From assembly GCA_020630145.1 (NCBI GenBank), contig JAHDBX010000071.1, positions 1,985 through 7,724 of the forward strand: a stretch of DNA of 5,740 nucleotides. The letters are read 5' to 3'. This DNA is from Gammaproteobacteria bacterium. GTDB lineage: Bacteria; Pseudomonadota; Gammaproteobacteria; HTCC5015. A model generated the notes under the pieces. It made no database searches, was not told where the DNA came from, and saw nothing but the letters and a program-made list of their open reading frames with translations. The position numbers and the translations under genes are program-made. Of this stretch, positions 1 to 5,294 are shown piece by piece (the first letter of the stretch is position 1; the number at the start of each line of letters is the position of its first letter).

Positions 1-1
1 A

Positions 2-571
2 GAAGGTCAAAAGCTTGGTTATCAAGATGCGGGTTCGTGGACTTTCTTCAAGTCAACACCTGAGAAACGTCGTCAAGCAGCATGGTTATATGCACAGTTT
101 GTTGTATCTAAGACTGTTTCTTTGAAGAAAACACACGTTGGTTTAACACCTATTCGTGATAGTGATATCCGTCATGAGTCATTTACAAAACGTGCGCCTG
201 AGCTAGGTGGTTTAGTTGAGTTTTATCGCTCTCCAGATCGCGTTCTATGGACGCCTACTGGTGTAAATGTACCTGACTATCCTAAGTTAGCTCAAATCTG
301 GTGGCAGCAAATTGGTGACGTAAACTCTGGTGCATTTACTGCTCAAGAGGCTATGGATCGTCTTGCTGAAGAAATGGATTTAGTTATGTCTCGTATGCAA
401 GCAGCTGATGAACGTGCAAAAACATACGGTGGCTGTGGTCCTCGTTTGAATAAGCCTCAAGACCCAAGTGTGTGGCTAAACAAAGCGGGTTCGCCTAAAG
501 CTAAACGTAATGAAAAGCCAAAAGGTAAAACCATCGATTATGATGAATTACTGAAACGTTGGAAAAGTTAA
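2..571 (+). CDS. glpV: Glycerol-type ABC transporter substrate-binding protein, C-terminal part (5' end outside window)
   Basis: This is the last 189 codons of a larger gene. The frame is open from base 2 with no start of its own: codon 41 of the visible part is a TTG at 122, but coding sequence continues upstream of it, so 122 is not the real start. The visible protein has the solute-binding segment TPEKRRQAAWLYAQFV, then GLTPIRDSDI, and a C-terminal tail containing YGGCGPRLN and DYDELLKRW. From memory these are typical of the long (about 570-580 residue) periplasmic binding proteins paired with the GlpSTPQ importer. Its role is to bind the substrate, probably glycerol, in the periplasm and dock on GlpP/GlpQ. 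It is followed, after a structured 242-base gap, by the ATPase gene of the same system. The signal peptide and the N-terminal lobe are not visible. In the rhizobial operon, as I recall, glpV is the last gene of the transporter set, whereas here it comes first. Confidence 0.85.
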   Translation, partial: EGQKLGYQDAGSWTFFKSTPEKRRQAAWLYAQFVVSKTVSLKKTHVGLTPIRDSDIRHESFTKRAPELGGLVEFYRSPDRVLWTPTGVNVPDYPKLAQIWWQQIGDVNSGAFTAQEAMDRLAEEMDLVMSRMQAADERAKTYGGCGPRLNKPQDPSVWLNKAGSPKAKRNEKPKGKTIDYDELLKRWKS

Positions 572-600
572 GTAATTTCATTATGTAGTATGTAGAAAAC

Positions 601-635
601 TATTTAAAAATGTACAGGGAAGTACTTTTTAAATA
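601..635 (+). repeat. Long intercistronic stem-loop downstream of glpV
   Basis: A 10-bp perfect stem (601-610 with 626-635) continues, after one bulged T at 611, into GTAC/GTAC (612-615 with 622-625), closing a 6-base loop (616-621). No T-run follows the stem, so it is not a classical terminator. Its position just after a binding-protein gene suggests an mRNA 3' protector or partial terminator that lets the binding protein be made in excess over the membrane parts. That role is inference; the pairing is read directly. Confidence 0.6.
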
Positions 636-671
636 TTGAATGAATAAGAAAATCTTTTCTAAGTAAATAGA

Positions 672-697
672 AAGAGGGCTGAAAACTCCCTTTTCCT
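672..697 (+). terminator. Weak terminator-like hairpin between glpV and glpS
   Basis: Seven pairs including one G-U (672-678 with 688-694), centred on GGG/CCC, close a 9-base loop. The pairing T's are followed by CCTT, so the U-tract is poor. It may attenuate rather than stop transcription from glpV into glpS. It could also be chance pairing in A+T-rich DNA. Confidence 0.3.
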
Positions 698-738
698 TAA
701 AAGAAACACAATCAAATAGCATTATATTGTATGACGAG

Positions 739-774
739 GCTCTGTTAGTAGAGAGCTATGCTTCTACAAGCTAA
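739..774 (+). promoter_or_regulatory. Leader of glpS with two mutually exclusive hairpins
   Basis: GCTCT (739-743) can pair with AGAGC (752-756). Alternatively GTAGA (748-752) plus AGC (754-756) can pair with GCT (760-762) plus TCTAC (763-767), leaving one bulged G at 753. Outer TTA/TAA pairing (745-747 with 772-774) could extend the second form. The two folds share bases 748-756 and cannot coexist. The segment ends 40 bases before the glpS ATG. It could control translation or RNA processing, but no known riboswitch class is recognised and no T-run follows. Confidence 0.3.
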
Positions 775-813
775 TTGAAATATTTATTAAATAAAACATA
801 AGGGCGCGAGTTT

Positions 814-1881
814 ATGTCGCTAGAACTTAAAGGCATTACCAAAGAAGTGGGTGCCGAAACACATATTTATGAAACTGACCTGGTGCTAAAAGAAGGTAGT
901 TTTAATGTTTTGTTAGGAACCACCTTGGCTGGTAAAACAACATTAATGCGCCTTATGGCAGGTCTTGATAAACCTAGCAATGGTGAGGTTTGGTTTAAAG
1001 GTCAAAATGTGACAGGAATACCTGTTCAAAAACGCAGTGTATCAATGGTTTATCAGCAGTTTATTAATTATCCGAACATGACAGTTTTCGATAATATCGC
1101 TTCGCCATTAAAAATATTAAATGTAAGTGATGCAGAAATTAAGGCGCGAGTAGGTAAATTGGCTGAATTACTGAAGCTATCAAAAATGCTTGATCGTTTG
1201 CCAAAAGAGTTATCTGGTGGTCAACAGCAAAGAACAGCAATGGCTAGAGCACTCATTAAAAATAGTGAACTCATTCTGTTAGACGAACCGCTAGCAAACT
1301 TAGATTACAAACTGCGAGAAGAGCTGCGTGATGAATTGCCTAAGATCATTGAAGAAAGTGGTTCAACGGTTGTTTATGCAACAACAGAGCCAACAGAAGC
1401 GCTATTGCTAAGTGGTTGTACTGTAGCCATGCATGAAGGCAAGGTTGCAGAATATGGCCCAGCTTTAGATATATACCGTAAACCTAAATATCTAACAAGT
1501 GCTGAAGTTTATTCAGAGCCGCCGATCAATACAGCTGTTATTGAAAAGAAAGGCGATCACTTTATTTTTAATGATACGGTTAATTGGCCAGTTAAAGAAG
1601 CATATAAAAACATCAGTGATGGAAATTATACTTTAGGTGTGCGTCCCCATAATTTAAGTTTGCAGCCAAATGGTGGTAAGCAAATTAAAGTTAACGGTTT
1701 AGTTAAGGTGGTAGAGATTAGTGGTTCAGAAAGTATGGTTCATGTTTCTGTAGATGAACATAATTGGGTGTCGCTATCACATGGCGTGCATAAATTTGAA
1801 ATAGGTGAACATGTTGAAATGTATATAGATATTGAAGACTGTCTTTATTTTTATAAGAACGGTAGACGAGTATCTCTATAG
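814..1881 (+). CDS. glpS: Glycerol-type ABC transporter ATP-binding protein GlpS
   Basis: A 355-residue cytoplasmic ATPase of the MalK/UgpC-like (CUT1) type that powers the importer together with GlpT. Visible motifs are an unusual Walker A GTTLAGKT (residues 35-42, lacking the usual internal Gly of GPSGSGKS), Q-loop Gln81 in MVYQQF, a canonical signature LSGGQ (133-137), Walker B LILLDEP (153-159; Asp157 and catalytic-position Glu158) and the D-loop LANLD. The switch (H-loop) region reads VYATTEPTEA, so the usual His is Thr191. The C-terminal third is a TOBE/MOI-type regulatory domain with GVRPHNL (275-281). The phrases KEVGAETHIY, MVYQQFINYP and ATTEPTEAL fit GlpS of the rhizobial glycerol transporter as I remember it. 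The ATG at 814 is preceded by a modest AAGGG about 9-10 bases upstream. The substrate assignment is by family, not proven here. Confidence 0.88.
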   Translation: MSLELKGITKEVGAETHIYETDLVLKEGSFNVLLGTTLAGKTTLMRLMAGLDKPSNGEVWFKGQNVTGIPVQKRSVSMVYQQFINYPNMTVFDNIASPLKILNVSDAEIKARVGKLAELLKLSKMLDRLPKELSGGQQQRTAMARALIKNSELILLDEPLANLDYKLREELRDELPKIIEESGSTVVYATTEPTEALLLSGCTVAMHEGKVAEYGPALDIYRKPKYLTSAEVYSEPPINTAVIEKKGDHFIFNDTVNWPVKEAYKNISDGNYTLGVRPHNLSLQPNGGKQIKVNGLVKVVEISGSESMVHVSVDEHNWVSLSHGVHKFEIGEHVEMYIDIEDCLYFYKNGRRVSL

Positions 1882-1925
1882 ATTCATTAAACATGAACTT
1901 AGTAAAAAAAATATAAGTATATATT

Positions 1926-2993
1926 ATGGCAAAATTATCTTTTAAAAATGTTAAACATAGCTATTTAGCTAATCCTCAAAATCCAAGTGATTATGCTTTG
2001 CAAGATGTTGACTTTACATGGTCTGATGGTGGTGCCTATGCACTTTTAGGGCCATCTGGTTGTGGTAAAACAACACTGCTCAATATAATTTCTGGTTTGT
2101 TAAAACCTTCGGAAGGGCAAATACTATTTGATAGCACTGATGTAACGGCTATGTCACCTGATCAACGACATATTGCACAGGTGTTTCAATTTCCTGTGAT
2201 CTACGACACGATGACGGTTTATGACAATCTGGCATTTCCTTTAAAGAATAGGGGTGTTGATGAAGCGAGCATTAAACAACGTGTTGAGAAAATTGCAGAA
2301 ATGCTTGATTTAAGTGGTTCATTGCATAATCGGGCGTCGGGTTTAACAGCGGATGGAAAACAAAAAATATCGTTGGGTCGTGGTTTAGTCAGAACAGATG
2401 TTAATGCAATTTTGTTTGATGAACCTCTCACCGTTATTGACCCCCATTTAAAATGGTTGTTACGTTCAAAACTTAAAGAACTTCATCAGCAAGTTAAACG
2501 CACTATGATTTACGTGACACATGACCAAACAGAGGCATTGACTTTTGCTGATAAAGTGGTGGTTATGCATGAGGGACAAATTGTTCAAGTTGGTACGCCT
2601 ACAGAGTTATTTGAAAAGCCTAAGCATACTTTTGTTGGGCATTTTATTGGTTCGCCTGGTATGAATATTTTTCCATGTAAAATATTTGGCAATCGCGTTA
2701 TGTTTGAGGATTATGCACTAGAGGTGCATGGTGAAATTAGTGAAAAGTTGGTTGTCGGCAAAGCAGAGGTGGGTGTTCGCCCAGAGTTTATTACGTTTTC
2801 AAATAAAGGTATACCTGTAAACGTAGTTAAGGTTGATGATATAGGCCGATTACGCATTGTAGAAGTTCGCCATAAAGGGCAGTCTTTTAAAATGGTTCTA
2901 AAAGAAGGCGAAGCTATACCCGATAAAGATGTGCATATAAGTTTTGATGTTAATCATACTCATGTGTACTGCAATGGCTGGGTTATAAATTAA
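1926..2993 (+). CDS. glpT: Glycerol-type ABC transporter ATP-binding protein GlpT
   Basis: The second 355-residue ATPase, the heterodimer partner of GlpS. It has a canonical Walker A GPSGCGKT (42-49), Q-loop Gln88 in VFQFP, Walker B AILFDEP (161-167; Asp165, Glu166), Asp172 in the D-loop and an intact switch histidine His199 in VTHDQTEA. The signature motif is broken: LSGGQ is replaced by LTADG (140-144) before KQKISLGRGL. A TOBE/MOI-type C-terminal domain carries VGVRPEF (282-288). AQVFQFPVIYDTMTVYDN and the LTAD-type signature match GlpT proteins as I recall them, so the signature change looks like a family trait rather than damage. It lies 44 bases after glpS. No Shine-Dalgarno is visible before the ATG, only A/T runs, and an in-frame TAA just upstream rules out an earlier start. 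This GlpT is unrelated to the E. coli glycerol-3-phosphate antiporter of the same name. Confidence 0.88.
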   Translation: MAKLSFKNVKHSYLANPQNPSDYALQDVDFTWSDGGAYALLGPSGCGKTTLLNIISGLLKPSEGQILFDSTDVTAMSPDQRHIAQVFQFPVIYDTMTVYDNLAFPLKNRGVDEASIKQRVEKIAEMLDLSGSLHNRASGLTADGKQKISLGRGLVRTDVNAILFDEPLTVIDPHLKWLLRSKLKELHQQVKRTMIYVTHDQTEALTFADKVVVMHEGQIVQVGTPTELFEKPKHTFVGHFIGSPGMNIFPCKIFGNRVMFEDYALEVHGEISEKLVVGKAEVGVRPEFITFSNKGIPVNVVKVDDIGRLRIVEVRHKGQSFKMVLKEGEAIPDKDVHISFDVNHTHVYCNGWVIN

Positions 2994-2995
2994 GG
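2991..2995 (+). promoter_or_regulatory. Ribosome binding site of glpP overlapping the glpT stop
   Basis: TAAGG merges the glpT stop codon TAA with the Shine-Dalgarno AAGG, 9 bases before the glpP ATG at 3005. The arrangement favours translational coupling of the ATPase and the permease, and it supports the glpP start. Confidence 0.6.
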
Positions 2996-3004
2996 TATTT
3001 AAAT

Positions 3005-3871
3005 ATGAGTATTAAAACAGAAAACAATAAGGCCTGGTTTTTAATTATTCCCGTTATTATATTGATGGGCTTAAATGCATTTGTGCCCTTGATGACGGTT
3101 ATCAACTATTCTTTTCAAGAAACATTTGGCGATAATGTGTTCTTTTGGGAGGGCTTGAAGTGGTACGACCAAATATTACACTCTGATCGATTCCATAGTG
3201 CATTTTTAAGGCAAGTAATGTTTACATCAATTATCTTGTCAATTGAAATTCCCTTAGGTATTGCGGTTGCTTTAGCGTTACCTCGTAAAGGCGCACTAGT
3301 ATCGCTTTGCTTGGTGCTTGTGGCATTGCCATTATTAATTCCTTGGAATGTAGTGGGTGCTATGTGGAATATTTTTGCTTTGCCTGACTTAGGTTTGTTA
3401 GGGAAAATGATTAATGGTATGGGTATTGATTATAACTTTACGCGTGATCCATTAGCTGCATGGTTTACTACGGTGCTTATGGATGTATGGCACTGGACGT
3501 CGTTAGTCGTATTACTCTCTTATGCGGGTCTTCGTTCTATTCCTGATGCCTATTATCAAGCTGCGAAAATTGATGGTGCGACTAATTGGGCGATATTCCG
3601 TTATATACAGCTACCTAAAATGAAAAGCGTACTTATCATTGCTATTCTCTTGCGTTTTATGGATAGCTTTATGATCTATACCGAGCCTTTTGTTTTGACA
3701 GGTGGTGGACCGGGTAACTCAACAACGTTCTTGTCAATTGATCTTGTGAAAATCGCACTTGGACAATTTGATTTAGGGCCAGCGGCAGCAATGTCACTAA
3801 TCTATTTTATGTTTATATTATTTGTGTGCTGGATTTTCTACACAATAATGATGAAAGATGAAGGTAAGTAA
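3005..3871 (+). CDS. glpP: Glycerol-type ABC transporter permease GlpP
   Basis: A 288-residue inner-membrane permease of the MalF/UgpA-like binding-protein-dependent type. Six hydrophobic segments are visible at roughly residues 11-33, 70-92, 98-122, 153-175, 207-228 and 260-282. The cytoplasmic EAA loop that docks on the ATPase reads YYQAAKIDGATNW...QLP (about 183-204), with the conserved Gly191. TEPFVLTGGGPGNST (226-240) is the usual motif before the last membrane helix in this family. The length is normal for a sugar-type permease without a large N-terminal extension. It forms the translocation channel with GlpQ. Glycerol as substrate follows from the operon family. Confidence 0.87.
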   Translation: MSIKTENNKAWFLIIPVIILMGLNAFVPLMTVINYSFQETFGDNVFFWEGLKWYDQILHSDRFHSAFLRQVMFTSIILSIEIPLGIAVALALPRKGALVSLCLVLVALPLLIPWNVVGAMWNIFALPDLGLLGKMINGMGIDYNFTRDPLAAWFTTVLMDVWHWTSLVVLLSYAGLRSIPDAYYQAAKIDGATNWAIFRYIQLPKMKSVLIIAILLRFMDSFMIYTEPFVLTGGGPGNSTTFLSIDLVKIALGQFDLGPAAAMSLIYFMFILFVCWIFYTIMMKDEGK

Positions 3872-3874
3872 ATC

Positions 3875-4675
3875 ATGAATAAAATTAAAGCAAGTGCAAC
3901 AACGATTTATATATTGTTTTTAATGTTGCCAATTTATTGGTTGGTTAGTATGTCATTTAAAGATACTAGCGAAATATTAGGTGGCTTTACTTTGTGGCCA
4001 CAAAAGGTAACGTTTCAACATTATATTACTATTTTCACTGATCCAACGTGGTATGTAGGTTATATAAACTCAATAACGTATGTGGGTCTTAATACCTTAA
4101 TATCGGTTACGGTAGCATTACCGGCTGCTTATGCATTTTCACGTTATCGCTTCTTGGGTGATAAGCAAATGTTCTTTTGGTTATTAACCAATAGAATGGC
4201 TCCAGCAGCTGTATTTGCTTTGCCATCATTTCAGCTTTATTCAGCATTAGGCTTATTTGATACACATTGGGCAGTTGCACTAGCTCATTGTCTATTCAAT
4301 ATTCCGCTTGCTGTATGGATATTAGAAGGCTTTATGTCAGGTGTACCGAAAGAGCTAGATGAAACCGCGTTTTTAGATGGCTATTCATTCCCTCGCTTTT
4401 TCATTAAGATTTTCATTCCAACGGTAGCGGCAGGTATTGGTGTAGCAGCTTTCTTCTGTTTCATGTATTCATGGGTTGAGTTATTGTTGGCTAAGACTTT
4501 AACCTCAGTAAATGCGAAACCTATTGCAGCAATTATGACGCGAACGTCTAGTAGTGCCGGTTTTGACTTAGGCTTATTAGCCGCAGCTGGATCATTAACC
4601 ATTATTCCTGGGGCAATTGTTATTTACTTTGTACGTAACTATATTGCTAAAGGCTTTGCTTTAGGGCGAGTGTAA
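3875..4675 (+). CDS. glpQ: Glycerol-type ABC transporter permease GlpQ
   Basis: A 266-residue inner-membrane permease of the MalG/UgpE-like type, partner of GlpP. Six hydrophobic segments lie at about 8-27, 65-88, 99-121, 131-152, 184-207 and 235-255. The EAA loop reads ELDETAFLDGYSFPRFF followed by IP (160-182), with Gly169 in the conserved position. The end NYIAKGFALGRV resembles the conserved C-terminal tail of MalG-type permeases. The start lies 3 bases after the glpP stop, and its Shine-Dalgarno AAGG (3861-3864) is inside the end of glpP, indicating tight coupling and roughly equal production of the two channel halves. It is not the E. coli glycerophosphodiesterase that shares the name. 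Confidence 0.87.
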   Translation: MNKIKASATTIYILFLMLPIYWLVSMSFKDTSEILGGFTLWPQKVTFQHYITIFTDPTWYVGYINSITYVGLNTLISVTVALPAAYAFSRYRFLGDKQMFFWLLTNRMAPAAVFALPSFQLYSALGLFDTHWAVALAHCLFNIPLAVWILEGFMSGVPKELDETAFLDGYSFPRFFIKIFIPTVAAGIGVAAFFCFMYSWVELLLAKTLTSVNAKPIAAIMTRTSSSAGFDLGLLAAAGSLTIIPGAIVIYFVRNYIAKGFALGRV

Positions 4676-4683
4676 ATTAATTT

Positions 4684-4689
4684 TAGGAG
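4684..4689 (+). promoter_or_regulatory. Strong ribosome binding site of glpU
   Basis: TAGGAG sits 8 bases before the ATG at 4698. It is the best Shine-Dalgarno in the window and fixes the start of the small gene, arguing that glpU is really translated. Confidence 0.7.
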
Positions 4690-4697
4690 TTAACAGT

Positions 4698-4970
4698 ATG
4701 AGTTGGATGGCTTGGACTTGGCCTGTGGCCGTATTTTGTATTTTCGTTGTTATTGCAATAACAGTAACAGGATTTTGGGAAGTTCACTACGGTGATGGAG
4801 AGCGCCGTGGTGCTTGGGGGTTTAATACAACATGGGGTGATCGCTTGTTTATTTCGATATTAGGCTCCGGTTTTATTAATCTGCTATGGATCGGCTTGGT
4901 TGGTACAACACTCTGGATTCCTTTGTTTATATGTATTGCATATGCATTTTATGTATACAAAAAGGTGTAG
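4698..4970 (+). CDS. glpU: DUF2160-type small membrane protein of the glycerol ABC operon
   Basis: A 90-residue membrane protein with three hydrophobic stretches: about 7-27, 50-70 and 71-88. The last two are nearly continuous, so a two-helix topology is also possible. It opens with MSWMAWTWP. A polar loop GFWEVHYGDGERRGAWGF (25-42) precedes TTWGDRLF (44-51). From memory, the WMAWTWP start, ERRG and GDRLFI mark the DUF2160 family, which is found in these operons next to glpQ and named glpU in rhizobia. The function is unknown; an accessory subunit of the permease or an assembly factor are plausible inferences. A strong Shine-Dalgarno and a 22-base gap after glpQ put it in the operon, of which it is the last gene here. 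Confidence 0.82.
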   Translation: MSWMAWTWPVAVFCIFVVIAITVTGFWEVHYGDGERRGAWGFNTTWGDRLFISILGSGFINLLWIGLVGTTLWIPLFICIAYAFYVYKKV

Positions 4971-4998
4971 TACCGTATTTAAATAGTAAATTCTAAAG

Positions 4999-5088
4999 AC
5001 GTAGGTAAGAGTACGTAGGGATGCATGGATGCGTGTAGACAAGCACAAGTAAGCAGGCATTAGTTGGTAAGGCTAATGCTGAGCTTAC
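4999..5088 (+). repeat. Structured repeat-like intergenic element
   Basis: ACGTAGG occurs at 4999-5005 and 5013-5019, and GGATGC occurs at 5019-5024 and 5027-5032. These are followed by a 40-base imperfect hairpin: GTAAGC (5049-5054) with GCTTAC (5083-5088), then GCATTAG (5057-5063) with CTAATGC (5073-5079), separated by a small internal loop. It is more G-rich and more ordered than the surrounding spacer, as expected of a dispersed intergenic repeat. Only one copy is visible here, so this is a candidate. The hairpin may also protect the 3' end of the glp transcript. Confidence 0.35.
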
Positions 5089-5165
5089 AGGGATAAATAT
5101 AAATTATGCTTTATAATTTATGAGTTAAGATTATTATGTGGTTTTTCATTTTATAATGACATTTT

Positions 5166-5194
5166 AGTGGTAAAGATATTTACCACTTTTTTTT
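5166..5194 (+). terminator. Rho-independent terminator of the glp operon
   Basis: A perfect 9-bp stem AGTGGTAAA (5166-5174) / TTTACCACT (5179-5187) with a GATA tetraloop is followed directly by a run of eight T's (5187-5194, the first shared with the stem). It lies about 195 bases after glpU, giving the operon a long 3' untranslated end. On the minus strand the stem is followed by A's, so it works in the + direction only. Confidence 0.85.
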
Positions 5195-5262
5195 AACATC
5201 TCTTAGCTTGAATGTATGTGACCCATGCGGGTGTGGCTTTGCAAGTAATAAGTGATTATTGC
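5177..5262 (-). pseudogene. Decayed duplicate of the 3' end of the M56-type gene
   Basis: TATTTACCACT occurs identically at 5177-5187 and at 5292-5302, the latter being the stop region of the minus-strand gene. Further on, 5221-5245 matches 5340-5364 at 19 of 25 bases, in the same order and at nearly the same spacing. Read on the minus strand, the copy encodes LQSHTRMG against LQNHTSMD in the gene, then meets an in-frame TAA and a frame shift. It looks like a tandem partial duplication of the last 70-90 bases that has decayed. It is non-functional as protein, but one arm of the glp terminator lies inside it. Confidence 0.5.
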
Positions 5263-5267
5263 TTTTT
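5241..5267 (+). terminator. Possible second terminator in tandem
   Basis: GCAA-g-TAAT (5241-5249, one bulged G) pairs with ATTATTGC (5255-5262) around a 5-base loop and is followed by TTTTT (5263-5267). It is weaker than the upstream terminator. It could act as a backup before transcription enters the convergent gene. Confidence 0.35.
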
Positions 5268-5294
5268 ACAGAAGGGCTCTCTTTCTGGTTGTAT

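Larger units (their letters stand above)
4971..5294. other. Non-coding region between convergent glpU and M56-type gene
   Basis: No open frame here has a start, a ribosome site or a recognisable product on either strand. It holds a repeat-like structured segment near glpU, an A+T-only hairpin (5099-5121; 9-bp stem, loop GCTTT, no T-run), two + strand terminator-like hairpins and a decayed copy of the end of the minus-strand gene. Confidence 0.7.

Noticed and set aside
122..571. A stand-alone 149-residue protein starting at TTG 122
   Set aside because: The same frame is open and reads as coding for 40 more codons upstream to the window edge; TTG at 122 is an internal leucine codon.
582..595. 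Tandem heptamer TATGTAG twice just after glpV
   Set aside because: Only two copies in A+T-rich spacer; too short to tell from chance.
697..728. Promoter with a -10-like TATATT (723-728) before glpS
   Set aside because: The -10 is near consensus, but the only -35-like hexamer (TTAAAA, 697-702) is 20 bases away; A+T-rich spacers give many such boxes.
775..797. TTGAAA (775-780) as the -35 of a promoter close to glpS
   Set aside because: No -10-like hexamer is found at 16-18 bases spacing; the nearest A/T box is only 11 bases away.
2219..2431. Minus-strand open frame of 70 codons inside glpT
   Set aside because: It lies wholly within a well-supported ATPase gene, has no family resemblance and no separate ribosome site.
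4381..4602. Minus-strand open frame of 73 codons inside glpQ
   Set aside because: It is a shadow of the glpQ reading frame and lacks any recognisable domain.
5216..5237. CRP-like half site TGTGA near ACCCATGCGGGT
   Set aside because: The second half site TCACA is missing, and it lies between the ends of two convergent genes where an activator site has no target.
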